Assembly: GCF_002277955.1 (NCBI RefSeq)
Contig: NZ_CP018477.1
Location: forward strand, 2,377,206 to 2,441,205
Direction: 5' to 3'
Length of the DNA stretch: 64,000 nt
Source: Thermogutta terrifontis
Lineage (GTDB): Bacteria; Planctomycetota; Planctomycetia; Pirellulales; Thermoguttaceae
Part shown: positions 1 to 9,013 of the stretch, piece by piece
Layout of the letters: each line of letters begins with the position of its first letter
Position numbering within the stretch: position 1 is the first letter of the stretch
Translations under genes and position numbers: made by a program
Notes under the pieces: generated by a model
The model's input: the letters and a program-made list of their open reading frames with translations, nothing else
Told to the model about the DNA's origin: nothing
The model's database searches: none

Positions 1-945
1 GCGGACGGGAAAGAGCCTACCACTACACAAAAAGGACATAATTTTTTATTTCTCTTATCTTTCTCCCCAAATAGCTGGGTAAAGGCTCCCATAGCCATAC
101 TTTCTGGGAGGTGATTTCCCTCCTACGCGATGGTTTTCGCTCCGATGCTAACCGGCTGTTCGCATGACACGCGGAAAGTGTGTCACCTTCTCTGTCCCAC
201 CTGATGGGATTGACCTGCCCAGATACTGGTTCTTACTTACCACGGTAGGTAGAACACAACGCTCTGAATAGCCTGCGGCTATTCCCCCTCTGTAAGATGG
301 TCAAATACGATGCTATGTAGCTACACGAGATAGGCGGTGATTTCACCGGCTTCCTACCATTGGTTGCCCGGGAAAGTGTTCAAATGGATATTACTACTAC
401 GGTATCAGGAGAGACTCCAAAAAAGTGGAACGCCTTCCTAAAAACCTGCTGAACTTACCGTCGCGGACTGGTGCGTTCAACTCGCCTCGGGACGTCTGAT
501 CGTTAAGCGTGGCTCCACCGAGCTGCCATACCCCTCTTCGGGAGTGACAGCATTTCTCGGTTCCCGGCAGGTTTGTGTCCGGTCTATCGGCTGGCAACAC
601 AAATAGTCCATTTGACTCTTGGAGAGCCCCTGCGCATGATGGAAACGCAGGGTGACAGAAAGGACGTAATTCACGTGTATTTTTGTACACTGCGTTCTGT
701 CCTAAGTGATGAGTATAGCACGTTTGTCCGTCCGAGCTGTCGCCGAGGGGTGGGGCCTTCAGTGTTGGTTCTTGGCCACCGACCAGCACTGAATTCGGTT
801 CGCCACGTGCCGGTTGTGCCCCTTCCCATTGATGACAGGGAAGTCATCGCGAGCGACATGCGAGCCCCAGCCACGTTGTGGATATCGAGGGCTCAGAGGC
901 CTGTCCCATGAGCTGCGGGAAAGCATCCTCGGGACAGGCCTTTTT
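1..945 (+). ncRNA. candidate structured non-coding RNA region ending in a terminator
   Basis: No convincing protein gene lies here: the few open frames overlap on both strands and resemble nothing. The sequence is full of perfect hairpins: 266-273 with 277-284 (8 bp, 3-nt loop), 331-356 (TAGG/CCTA around CGGTGA/TCACCG), 572-578 with 597-603, 628-634 with 646-652, 654-660 with 695-701 (inner 675-679/686-690), 758-769 with 782-793 (11 pairs, one mismatch), 822-827 with 838-843, and 862-867 with 889-894 (inner CCAC/GTGG). A strong intrinsic terminator follows at 897-945, so something is transcribed rightwards. I looked for RNase P, tmRNA and group II intron signatures and found none. The 5' end is unknown and may lie outside the window. 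Confidence 0.4.
897..945 (+). terminator. intrinsic terminator
   Basis: An 11-bp perfect stem (AGGCCTGTCCC at 897-907, its complement at 931-941) is followed immediately by a T-rich tract, TTTTCTTTC. The T-tract exists only on the plus side, so it ends a rightward transcript from the 1-890 region and does not serve sufS, which converges from the right. Confidence 0.8.
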
Positions 946-1064
946 CTTTCACATTGGGCGAGAAGTGACCAACGTAGGTCACATCGCCAAAAAGACGACG
1001 AAGACGACCTACAGCGATCTTTGGATCCGCCGGAACGTCAGAATCAGATGCTGATTGGCCCGCT

Positions 1065-2330
1065 TCACCGCCTCTCGCTCCGCTTCTTGAAAATACGTTG
1101 TGCCCTTTCCAGACCTTCCACCAACTGATCAATCTCGTTTAGTGTGTTGTAGAAATAGAAACTGGCGCGTGCCGTGGCCACGACCCCCAACCGTTTGTGA
1201 AGGGGCATCGCGCAGTGATGTCCTGCCCGAACGGCAACACCCACGGAATCCAGCAGCTGGGCCACGTCGTGCGCGTGAATGCCATCGACGACGAAACTGA
1301 CGATCCCCCCTTTTTTATCAGGCGCCGGTCCGAAGACGCGAACCCGCGGCATTTCGGCAAGGGCGGCATGGAGTTTGACGGTCAGTTGGTTTTCATGGAC
1401 TGCGATACGCTCCAGGCCGATTCGTTCCAAATAATCAATGGCGGCCGCAAGACCAATTGCTCCCACGATCGGTGGCGTTCCCGCCTCGAAGCGGTACGGG
1501 AGATCGCCCGGCACAAAGCCATCGAGCCGGACCTCCCGAATCATGCTCCCACCGCCCATGAAGGGCGGCATCGCTTCCAGAATTTCGCGCTTTCCGTATA
1601 GGACCCCAATTCCCGATGGACCGAGCATCTTGTGGCCGCTGAACGCCAGGAAGTCGGCATCCATTTTTTGAACGTCCGTTACCAGGTGCGGGACACTTTG
1701 AGCTCCGTCTACAAGAACCTTGGCTCCGACCGAATGTGCCGCCCGAATGATCGATTCCACGGGATTAATCGTACCCAGGACATTGGAGACGACGGTGACG
1801 GCAACGATTTTCGTTCGTTCGGTCAAGAGTGTATCCAGGTTGTCCAGAACAAGTTCCCCCTGATCGTTGATGGGGATGAAGCGAACCGTGGCCCCTCGAC
1901 GTTCAGCAAGCTGAAACCACGGCACGAGGTTGGAGTGGTGTTCCATCTCGGTCACCAGGATCTCATCGCCTGGTCTGATGTTGGCATCTCCCCATGCCCG
2001 GGCGACTAAGTTGATGGAGGCGGTTGCGCCAGAGGTAAAAATGATTTCTTCTTCCGACCGTGCGTTAATGAACCGACAGACTCGACGGCGTGCTTCTTCG
2101 TAGAGCTCGGTCGTCTCGTCGGCAAGAGTGTGGATACCCCGGTGCACATTCGCATAATGCTTTTCATACATCTCAACGATGGTCTGGATAACCTGCCGGG
2201 GCCGTTGCGTCGTGGCAGCATTGTCAAAGTAGACCAGCGGACGCCCTGGATGCACTTCTCGCTGAAGAATGGGAAAGTCCTGGCGATACACCAGTGGATC
2301 AAAGGAAACAGCCGGTTCGGAAATCGTCAT
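1065..2330 (-). CDS. sufS: cysteine desulfurase SufS
   Basis: A PLP-dependent cysteine desulfurase that takes sulfur from cysteine for Fe-S cluster assembly in the cytoplasm. The 421 residues match the usual SufS length (about 405-420). Visible hallmarks are the N-terminal FDNAATTQRP, the histidine motif TEMEHHSN, DGAQS, the PLP-lysine motif FSGHKMLGPSG, and the C-terminal active-site cysteine in GHHCAMP. The start is an ATG with a GAGG-type ribosome site. sufU lies upstream on the same strand, about 390 bp away, so the two are probably functionally linked. No sufBCD is present in the window. The identification as a group II (SufS/CsdA) enzyme is secure. Confidence 0.96.
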   Translation of the reverse strand: MTISEPAVSFDPLVYRQDFPILQREVHPGRPLVYFDNAATTQRPRQVIQTIVEMYEKHYANVHRGIHTLADETTELYEEARRRVCRFINARSEEEIIFTSGATASINLVARAWGDANIRPGDEILVTEMEHHSNLVPWFQLAERRGATVRFIPINDQGELVLDNLDTLLTERTKIVAVTVVSNVLGTINPVESIIRAAHSVGAKVLVDGAQSVPHLVTDVQKMDADFLAFSGHKMLGPSGIGVLYGKREILEAMPPFMGGGSMIREVRLDGFVPGDLPYRFEAGTPPIVGAIGLAAAIDYLERIGLERIAVHENQLTVKLHAALAEMPRVRVFGPAPDKKGGIVSFVVDGIHAHDVAQLLDSVGVAVRAGHHCAMPLHKRLGVVATARASFYFYNTLNEIDQLVEGLERAQRIFKKRSERR

Positions 2331-2721
2331 CTTTGGCCTCGCTTAGCTGGTATGCCCTCAATGAGCTGAAGCCGGTAGAAAGCGGTGGTTTCTTGGCCAA
2401 TGTGCGTTTGGACAGTGCCTAGCGTGCCCAAACCTGGCGGTATCCGGAAGCTGACTCTTCTACCGGGCAAGTGTCGCGACTCACGTTCGAGAGGTACGTC
2501 GTTTAATTGTAGCGGCCAGAGAAGCACAGACTAACCCGCCAGAGTATTTCCAGCATGGGCTGAAAAGTTCGTCGGTTGTTCCTGGCTTCTTCCGCATCAG
2601 GATCGAAAACCGAGTGAAGGTGCCCGGAAGGTTCACCCGTTTGAGAGTGACAAACCCCGGAGAGTCGATGACCTTTCAGCTCTTCCGGCCTGATTCACCG
2701 GTGCCCAGAACTTTCAATTGG
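2331..2721. other. intergenic region between sufU and sufS
   Basis: About 390 bp with no recognisable gene. On the minus strand a TACAAT -10-like hexamer at 2506-2511 could give sufS its own promoter, but the matching -35 (TTAGTC) is poor. A GTG-started frame (2327-2527, minus) overlaps the sufS start by ATGA, but its product resembles nothing and I did not call it. Confidence 0.35.
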
Positions 2722-3141
2722 TTATTGAGTTGGTAGGGGCTGGGGAGTTCCATTCGAATGGGCCTCGGCACACGGAGAGTAAATGGCGGCCTGGAGAACT
2801 CGCCACGGGAGGAGCGCGCATTTCTGGCGATTCGGGGTCAGCCGGGGACCAAAGTAACGAAGCATGTCCTCTGCGCTGAACTTTTTTACGTCCTCCACCG
2901 TCTTCCCGTCAAACAGTTCCGTGAGCATCGAGGCCGCCGCCTGACTGATGCAGCAACCTTCGCCGTCGAAATAGATGTCCTCGATCTTTCCTCCATTGAC
3001 AATTCGTAACTCCATTCGAACCACATCTCCGCAAAGCGGATTGCGGTCTTCATGGCAATGCGTACAGCCCGGGCATTTCCCTCTATGGTAGGGGCATTCG
3101 TAGTGTTCGAGAATGCGTTCCTGGTAGATATCGTCGTCCAT
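2722..3141 (-). CDS. sufU: SufU-type Fe-S scaffold / sulfur acceptor
   Basis: A 139-residue NifU-N/IscU-like protein that receives sulfur from SufS. The conserved cysteines are visible in order: NPLCGD, GEGCCISQAAASML and, near the C-terminus, NRQKCALLPW, which is the SufU arrangement (zinc/sulfur-transfer cysteines). The N-terminal EHYECPYHRG is also family-typical. ATG at 3141 is preferred; an in-frame TTG would add five residues. No clear Shine-Dalgarno is visible, but a TATATT-like -10 lies about 26 nt upstream, so the leader may be very short. It sits divergently from uvrB and upstream of sufS on the same strand. Very likely correct. Confidence 0.92.
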   Translation of the reverse strand: MDDDIYQERILEHYECPYHRGKCPGCTHCHEDRNPLCGDVVRMELRIVNGGKIEDIYFDGEGCCISQAAASMLTELFDGKTVEDVKKFSAEDMLRYFGPRLTPNRQKCALLPWRVLQAAIYSPCAEAHSNGTPQPLPTQ

Positions 3142-3397
3142 AGCGCACGTGGGCAAGTTTGAATATAAGGGACTTCGTCATCTACCCCATTTTAGGTGGT
3201 TCCATGCCATGGGGCAATCGAACACCTCCGTCACCATCGTCTCGCGGTACAATGAAAGAAAGAAGGCCGCCGCGCCGCCGATCGCCACCGCACCAGGACT
3301 CCCGATGGAGTATGAACGACCGCGAGAGCTGCGATTCGGTTGATTGCCAGCCCAAAGCCTGTGCCCACATTTTGTATGTACGGGGTGGGAGCCAACG

Positions 3398-5482
3398 ATG
3401 TTCCAACTCGTAAGCCCCTTTAAACCGGCGGGAGACCAACCCAAGGCCATTGCTGCCCTCTGCGAAGGTTTGCGGAAGGGGAAGCGGGCTCAGGTGCTCA
3501 TGGGTGTCACTGGTTCGGGAAAGACATTCACGATGGCGAACGTCATTCAGTTCGCGCAGCGACCGACCCTGGTGATGTCCCACAACAAAACCCTCGCCGC
3601 ACAGCTCTACGCCGAATTCAAGGAGTTCTTTCCCTACAATGCGGTCCACTATTTCGTAAGCTACTACGACTACTACCAGCCGGAGGCCTACATTCCTCAG
3701 CGGGACATTTACATCGAGAAGGATGCCTCCATCAACGAAGAAATTGATCGCCTCCGGCTGGCGGCTACGAGTGCGCTGATGACACGCCGGGACGTCATCA
3801 TTGTTGCCAGCGTCTCCTGTATTTACGGCTTGGGATCACCCGAGGACTACCGCAACATGATGGTCAGCGTGCAGCGCGGCCAGATCGTCGACCGTGACCA
3901 GCTTCTCATGAAGTTGATCAACATCCAATATGAACGCAACGATTTTGAGTTCCAGCCGGGGCGATTCCGGGTCCGCGGGGATTGCGTGGAGGTCTTTCCC
4001 AGCTACGAGCAGTTTGCCTATCGAATTGAATTGTGGGGGGATGAAGTGGAGCAGATTGCGTCCATCCATCCCCTGACGGGACAGGTGCTACAAAAGCACG
4101 ATCAGGTGTTCATCTACCCGGCGAAGCACTTTGTCCTCCCGGAGTCGCGCATCCAGGCGGCGATCCAGAGTATTCGAGAGGAGCTGGAGCAGCGGGTTGC
4201 TGAACTGAAAAGCCAGGGAAAGCTCCTCGAGGCTCAGCGGCTCAGCGCCCGGACCCGGTACGACCTGGAGTTATTGCAGGAAGTGGGGTACTGTCCCGGG
4301 ATCGAAAATTACAGTCGCCATCTGGCCGGTCGGCCACCAGGGAGTCCCCCGGAGACCCTCTTTAGCTTTTTCCCGGATGATTTTCTCCTGTTTGTGGATG
4401 AGTCCCACGTGACAGTGCCGCAAATCCGTGGCATGTATGGGGGGGACTATAGCCGAAAACTGACGCTCGTTGAGCACGGTTTCCGGCTTCCCAGCGCCCT
4501 TGACAACAGGCCGCTCAAGTTCGAGGAGTGGGAGCAGAAAATCAATCAGGTGATCTTCGTTTCCGCAACACCCGGGCCGTATGAAATTGAGCAGGCGGGG
4601 GGAGAGGTGGTGGAACAGGTGATCCGTCCCACGGGATTGCTTGACCCCGAGGTGGAGATCGTTCCAGCGAAAAATCAGATTCCACACCTCATTACCCAGG
4701 TGCGTGAGCGGGCGGCTCAGGGAGAACGTTGCCTGGTGACGACACTCACCAAACGTCTCGCGGAAGACCTGGCGGATTATCTGACCAAACAGAATATCAG
4801 ATGCAAGTGGCTCCACAGCGAACTCGACGCCTTTGAGCGGGTGGAACTTTTGCGAGATCTCCGAAAGGGGGAGTTTGACGTGCTTGTAGGGGTCAACCTT
4901 TTGCGAGAGGGGCTTGACCTCCCAGAGGTCTCCCTGGTGGCAATTCTGGATGCCGATAAGGAGGGATTTCTCCGCAGTGAGACCTCGCTCATTCAGACCA
5001 TCGGCCGCTGTGCCCGCAATGTCAATGCAAAGGTTATTCTCTACGCAGACCGAATTACCGACTCCATGCAGAGGGCGGTGGAGGAAACGCGGCGGCGTCG
5101 AAAGCTCCAGGAAGAGTACAACAAAGCCCATGGAATTACCCCGGAAACGGTTCGCAAGAATCTTCGCGCTGGCATCGAAGCGGAAGCCGCGGCTCACGCT
5201 CGTGCTAACGCAATGGTGGGACGCACGAACGAGATAGAGTACGTAACCGAGGAATACATTGCCGAACTTGAAGCCGAAATGATGGCAGCGGCGGAAGCCC
5301 TGGAGTTTGAACGAGCGGCGGCCATTCGCGACCGGATTCAACTCCTGCGAAAACAGATTGGCAAGCCGCTGGATGAAGTGAAATTGATCGCCGTTAAGCG
5401 GGGGCGGCGGGGCCCGCGACGAAACACAATTCATCCCTCACCGGGGATCAATATTACTGGATCCCGTCGTCGAAAACGGTAA
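3398..5482 (+). CDS. uvrB: excinuclease ABC subunit UvrB
   Basis: The helicase-like damage-verification subunit of nucleotide excision repair, cytoplasmic. The 694 residues fit the family. Seen in order: Walker A ([15 protein letters not shown]), the damage-probing beta-hairpin region [13 protein letters not shown], the DExH-like box [19 protein letters not shown], helicase motifs ending [10 protein letters not shown], and a C-terminal UVR domain for UvrA/UvrC contact ([18 protein letters not shown]). An ATG 54 nt into the frame is chosen because GGGAG lies about 8 nt upstream and the family N-terminus [17 protein letters not shown] starts there. A strong intrinsic terminator follows the stop. 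The tail is basic (RRGPRRN, GSRRRKR). Confidence 0.98.
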   Translation: MFQLVSPFKPAGDQPKAIAALCEGLRKGKRAQVLMGVTGSGKTFTMANVIQFAQRPTLVMSHNKTLAAQLYAEFKEFFPYNAVHYFVSYYDYYQPEAYIPQRDIYIEKDASINEEIDRLRLAATSALMTRRDVIIVASVSCIYGLGSPEDYRNMMVSVQRGQIVDRDQLLMKLINIQYERNDFEFQPGRFRVRGDCVEVFPSYEQFAYRIELWGDEVEQIASIHPLTGQVLQKHDQVFIYPAKHFVLPESRIQAAIQSIREELEQRVAELKSQGKLLEAQRLSARTRYDLELLQEVGYCPGIENYSRHLAGRPPGSPPETLFSFFPDDFLLFVDESHVTVPQIRGMYGGDYSRKLTLVEHGFRLPSALDNRPLKFEEWEQKINQVIFVSATPGPYEIEQAGGEVVEQVIRPTGLLDPEVEIVPAKNQIPHLITQVRERAAQGERCLVTTLTKRLAEDLADYLTKQNIRCKWLHSELDAFERVELLRDLRKGEFDVLVGVNLLREGLDLPEVSLVAILDADKEGFLRSETSLIQTIGRCARNVNAKVILYADRITDSMQRAVEETRRRRKLQEEYNKAHGITPETVRKNLRAGIEAEAAAHARANAMVGRTNEIEYVTEEYIAELEAEMMAAAEALEFERAAAIRDRIQLLRKQIGKPLDEVKLIAVKRGRRGPRRNTIHPSPGINITGSRRRKR

Positions 5483-5519
5483 ATAATGCGTCCTCACCTG
5501 GTGCGCTTTTGATAAAGAG

Positions 5520-5553
5520 AACACCCCTGCGAGTTTCAGGCTGCAGGGGTGTT
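5520..5553 (+). terminator. intrinsic terminator after uvrB
   Basis: An 11-bp perfect stem (AACACCCCTGC with its complement) and a 12-nt loop lie 38 nt after the uvrB stop. The hairpin is nearly symmetric (AA on the left, TT on the right), so it might also stop the leftward lipoprotein transcript. Confidence 0.75.
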
Positions 5554-5637
5554 TGTAGTGCTTTCTGATTGCAAGCGGGTTTCGCAGGTTCCCAGTTATG
5601 AGGACCTGGAACTCATCCCATACCCGTGAACAACGGC

Positions 5638-5862
5638 TTACTGTTGCGCGCCACTTCCCTGGCTGCTGGATTCACCGCCGCTCGGGGCCTGCTCGCCCGC
5701 GGGTGCCTGCTGTTCGGCGGGCTTCTGTTCAGTACCACCTGCCTGTTCCGTGGAAGTGGCAGCAGGTTGTTGTGCTGGCGCAGGTGCTGCCTCCTTCTTT
5801 TGGCAGCCGACGAACAGACCGCTAAGACCCAACACCACAAGCAACACAGCCAAACGCTTCAT
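5638..5862 (-). CDS. small lipoprotein, low-complexity Gln/Pro/Ala-rich
   Basis: A 74-residue predicted lipoprotein. It opens MKRLAVLLVV, continues with a hydrophobic segment and has the lipobox LFVGC with the acceptor Cys at residue 20. The mature part (QKKEAAPAPAQQ...) is almost entirely A, P, Q, E, G and S with no fold expected, so it is probably a flexible envelope-anchored tail. The start is the ATG with AAAGGG eight nt upstream; a longer in-frame start would bury the signal peptide. It faces away from the sigma gene. Function unknown; small Q/P/A-rich lipoproteins of this sort are common in planctomycetes. Confidence 0.75.
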   Translation of the reverse strand: MKRLAVLLVVLGLSGLFVGCQKKEAAPAPAQQPAATSTEQAGGTEQKPAEQQAPAGEQAPSGGESSSQGSGAQQ

Positions 5863-6120
5863 GAAGTAAACCCTTTCGTTAAAAGACACCTAACCCTCCT
5901 GACCTGCCCGGCGCCATTCGCCGGGCGTATATCCGTATGGATGCGTGTCGGGCCAGATTTATTCCCACCGATTTTGGGACCGTTTTGCAGTGAAATGGGC
6001 ACCGGCGGCAAAAAACAAAAAAGCGATTGACGCCGCCGGTTTTCCTCTGATGGCTCAAAGAGGATAATACAGCAAGGAATAATGGCGAGATTGGGCGCAT
6101 CATTTGTAAGGACGAGTGTC

Positions 6121-6642
6121 ATGGGCGAGGGTTCGGTGCCGCCTTTGATCGAGCAACTCGTGAAGCGGTATGCGCAGGACGTGTACCGGTACGCATACCG
6201 ACTGACGGGCTCAGCGGCGGACGCCGAGGACCTGACGCAGGAGACTTTTTTGGCTGCGGTTAAGAACATCCATCAGCTCGCAAACCCGGAGTCGGCCAGG
6301 TCCTGGTTATTCACGATTGCTCGAAACCAGTTCCTGGTCAGGCACCGCCGAGGCCGAGGAACAGTAGTGCGCCCGCTCGGTGACCAGGCAGAAGAAATCA
6401 TGGTATTGGAATCTGGCGACAGTGACGAGGTCGATGGCGAGTTAATTCAAAATGCACTGAATGCGCTTTCTGATGAACAACGGGTCATTTTGCTGATGTT
6501 TTATTTCGAGGAGGCTTCATACCGAGAAATTGCCGAACAACTGGGAATCCCTATCGGAACTGTCATGAGTCGCCTATCCCGGGCAAAGGAAGCGCTTCGG
6601 AAAAAAGTGCTCGCAGCGACTCGACAGGATAGTGATCTGTGA
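6121..6642 (+). CDS. ECF-type RNA polymerase sigma factor
   Basis: A 173-residue extracytoplasmic-function sigma factor that directs RNA polymerase to a small regulon. Region 2 (YAYRLTGSAADAEDLTQETFLAAV, then SWLFTIARNQFL) and region 4 (LSDEQRVILLMFYFEEASYREIAEQLGIPIGTVMSRLSRAKEALRK, the helix-turn-helix) are both intact. The ATG at 6121 is chosen over an upstream in-frame start because AAGGA precedes it at good spacing. The next gene, 62 nt downstream, is a membrane protein placed like an anti-sigma factor. No promoter matching its own -35/-10 could be identified. Confidence 0.93.
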   Translation: MGEGSVPPLIEQLVKRYAQDVYRYAYRLTGSAADAEDLTQETFLAAVKNIHQLANPESARSWLFTIARNQFLVRHRRGRGTVVRPLGDQAEEIMVLESGDSDEVDGELIQNALNALSDEQRVILLMFYFEEASYREIAEQLGIPIGTVMSRLSRAKEALRKKVLAATRQDSDL

Positions 6643-6704
6643 AGGCTGACTCGAACTGGCAGGAATAGTATCAGAAAGAATTTCCAGAGCGGTCATCAAA
6701 CTCG

Positions 6705-7580
6705 ATGGATTGGGACCCGAAAGATATCCCCGACTGGCAACTGCTGGAATGTTTGCGACCGCACGAGGGATCGCCCAAAGATCCCTTTATGGAGGAATTG
6801 CAGAGGCGGATCGCAGCGCATCCCGAGTTGGCGTCGGTCTGGCGGGAATTGCAGCAACAGGATGTTGAGCTCGCTCGCCTCCTACAAACGGTCCCCCCCC
6901 GGCTGGGCTTAGAAGAGCGGATTATCTCGCGGCTGGGAACCGAGCTGCGAATTGCGACTCCCTCGGGAAGCGACGACGCCACAACTCCGGATAACGTACA
7001 ACCAGGATGGGTGGGTGATGGAGCGCGCGCACTTGCTGGAGATCAGTTGCACGCGAAGCGGCAAATTTCACGTCGTGTATGGATCGCCGCGGGCGTTTCC
7101 GCAATTTGCGCCAGCGTGCTCGGAGGTGTCGGCCTCTGGCTATGGCGCAGGCGAAGGCGGACTGGACCACCTTCACCCGTAGAAATCGCAAACGAAGTAG
7201 CACGAATTTTCGAGCAAACGCTCGACGAGTTCGGTACCGGTCAGCCCGTCAGTTCACATCCGCCACCGGCTCATGCCCGTTTCAGTCGGGAAATTCGTTT
7301 GTATTTAGGCAGCACGATCACCTGGCGGCAGGCTACCGTTGCGTCGAACCGCGCGGTCGTCTTTGACATCACGCAGCCCAGCGGGGAACGTGGTTCGCTC
7401 TTCGTTCTCACTCTGAATCTGCCCGATTTTCCCAGTTTTCCTCCGTACTTCCCGCAACTGCAAACCAGCCGCACAAGCCTCGGCTGGTGGCGGGAGTCAG
7501 ACATCGCCTATCTGCTGGCGGTTCTGGGAGGGCCGCGGGTTTACCAGCGGTTCCTGAAACCACCCAGTCCCATCACCTGA
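6705..7580 (+). CDS. single-pass membrane protein, putative anti-sigma factor
   Basis: 291 residues with one clear transmembrane segment around residues 124-146 (RRVWIAAGV...LWLWRRRRR), flanked by arginines, giving an N-terminal cytoplasmic half of about 120 residues and a periplasmic C-terminal domain. Its place directly after an ECF sigma gene and this topology suggest it holds the sigma factor at the membrane. The N-terminal part (residues 1-70, DWQLLECLR...RRIAAHPELASVWREL) resembles the small helical domain of planctomycete anti-sigma-like proteins. The HxxxCxxC zinc motif of ZAS-type anti-sigmas is absent. The C-terminal domain is not recognised. The role is inferred from context. Confidence 0.65.
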   Translation: MDWDPKDIPDWQLLECLRPHEGSPKDPFMEELQRRIAAHPELASVWRELQQQDVELARLLQTVPPRLGLEERIISRLGTELRIATPSGSDDATTPDNVQPGWVGDGARALAGDQLHAKRQISRRVWIAAGVSAICASVLGGVGLWLWRRRRRTGPPSPVEIANEVARIFEQTLDEFGTGQPVSSHPPPAHARFSREIRLYLGSTITWRQATVASNRAVVFDITQPSGERGSLFVLTLNLPDFPSFPPYFPQLQTSRTSLGWWRESDIAYLLAVLGGPRVYQRFLKPPSPIT

Positions 7581-7802
7581 GTGTCGGTTCCCTGTGGCCC
7601 AATGTCGCGATGACATAAGGAATGGTGTTCTCATCCGGGAACACTCAGGCGTGCGAAAACTTTACGGGGGTAATCCCTAACAGGTTACACGCCTGCTGTT
7701 CTGGTCGCTGAATTAAGAAGCGCGGCCCACCGCCCTAGTCGCAAAGCGTCAAAGAGGCCCTTTCATCCCGAAGGCCCATCAAACGTTATGTGACCACAGC
7801 GG

Positions 7803-8759
7803 TCATGTTTGAGCGGCTTGCCAACCGTACGTCACGTATTGGTACTTCACGGAACCGTCAGGACTGAGATCGAAGACGCCATACCCTTCGGGGAACCCTT
7901 TGTTAGCGCCCTTCCACCATCGACCGGAAACAGCGCCATCACAGACGTACTTGACACCCCGGTACTCGACCTCGTCAACCATATGAATATGCCCGGAAAT
8001 CGCCAAACGTACATTGTGCTGGGAAAGCAGCAGGGATAATTTCTGGGCGCCTGTGCAGAGGCTGCCCGCCCCGATGCGGAACTGAGAGTCCTGTACCGCA
8101 TCTGGCAGGACAGTTACTGTCACAAACGGAATATGGCTCACGATAATGCCGGGCATGCCGGCCGGTTTTTTCTGAAGTTGCTCCTCCAACCATTCCCATT
8201 GTTCCGGGTCGAGGCCTCCTTCATAAAGAAGTTTCTCCGACGGTTGGACGCTATCGAGGAGGAAGAATCGCCAGCCTTTGTGGTCGAACGTGTAATAGGT
8301 TTTCTCGTAGCCGAATACCTCACAGAACATCTTTTTTCCGTACCCAGGGGTCTCCGGTGTTACCCCGTGCTTTTTGCCCCAGCCGAACACATCGTGATTA
8401 CCAATACAGTGGTGTACCGGCAGGCTTGTGTTGTCCTGAAGCACCCGCGTGAACAGCTTAAAAAGGAGCGTTGTCCGCTGGACGTCCTGCTCCAGCGCAT
8501 CCATCACCAGATCGCCTCCGGTGAGGATAAAGTCGGGGGCCGGATTTAATTGCGCGACGTGTTTTAAACAAGCCGCCATGCCCTCAGCGGCTTTCAATTC
8601 GGGCTGCACATGGATGTCAGTCAAATGAACGAATCGAAACGTCCCTGCTTTTGCCCCCTCTTCAGCCGATGCCCTCCTGGTAAGAGACTTCCCAGTCAGG
8701 AGAGCCCCGAAAGCAGCACCCAGCCCCCGCAACAAATCACGACGTGAAATGGAAACCAT
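7803..8759 (-). CDS. Tat-exported metallophosphoesterase
   Basis: A 318-residue calcineurin-like phosphoesterase. The N-terminus carries a twin-arginine signal (SISRRDLLRGLGAAFGALL), so a folded, metal-loaded enzyme is expected in the periplasm. All five metal-binding motifs are visible: LTDIHVQ (DxH), TGGDLVMD (GDxxxD), CIGNHDVFG (GNHD), IVSHIPF (H) and SGHIHMVDE (GHxH), so it should be active. The substrate is unknown. The ATG start has a GGAGGTTCCACG-type ribosome site. It stands alone, convergent with the anti-sigma-like gene across 222 bp that contain small hairpins but no gene. Confidence 0.9.
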   Translation of the reverse strand: MVSISRRDLLRGLGAAFGALLTGKSLTRRASAEEGAKAGTFRFVHLTDIHVQPELKAAEGMAACLKHVAQLNPAPDFILTGGDLVMDALEQDVQRTTLLFKLFTRVLQDNTSLPVHHCIGNHDVFGWGKKHGVTPETPGYGKKMFCEVFGYEKTYYTFDHKGWRFFLLDSVQPSEKLLYEGGLDPEQWEWLEEQLQKKPAGMPGIIVSHIPFVTVTVLPDAVQDSQFRIGAGSLCTGAQKLSLLLSQHNVRLAISGHIHMVDEVEYRGVKYVCDGAVSGRWWKGANKGFPEGYGVFDLSPDGSVKYQYVTYGWQAAQT

Positions 8760-9013
8760 GATCGTGGAACCTCCAAAACGCTGTGAAGTGATATCCTCCT
8801 CGAGCTGAATTATTCCCTCTTGCCGGACCGTTCCGGCGTTGAACCGGTTGAATTTTAGGCGGATTCCGGGAATCGAAAAGGCCGGAAAGCGGAATTAAAG
8901 AAAAGCTAACACAGGTGGAGCGGACCGCTCACAAGGTATGGTCCCGACCGTCGGATCTCACGGGCATCAGAGAGCCGGGTTCATCACTGGCGTCATGCCC
9001 CGGGCCTGGACCA

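Noticed and set aside
397-911. Overlapping frames of 60-130 residues on both strands in the first kilobase
   Set aside because: No family resemblance, overlapping on both strands, and one crosses the terminator at 897-945; the hairpin pattern points to RNA instead.
2327-2527. 66-residue minus frame overlapping the sufS start by ATGA
   Set aside because: GTG start with no clear ribosome site; no family resemblance; likely chance.
4271-5434. 387-residue minus-strand frame inside uvrB
   Set aside because: Shadow of the strongly supported uvrB gene.
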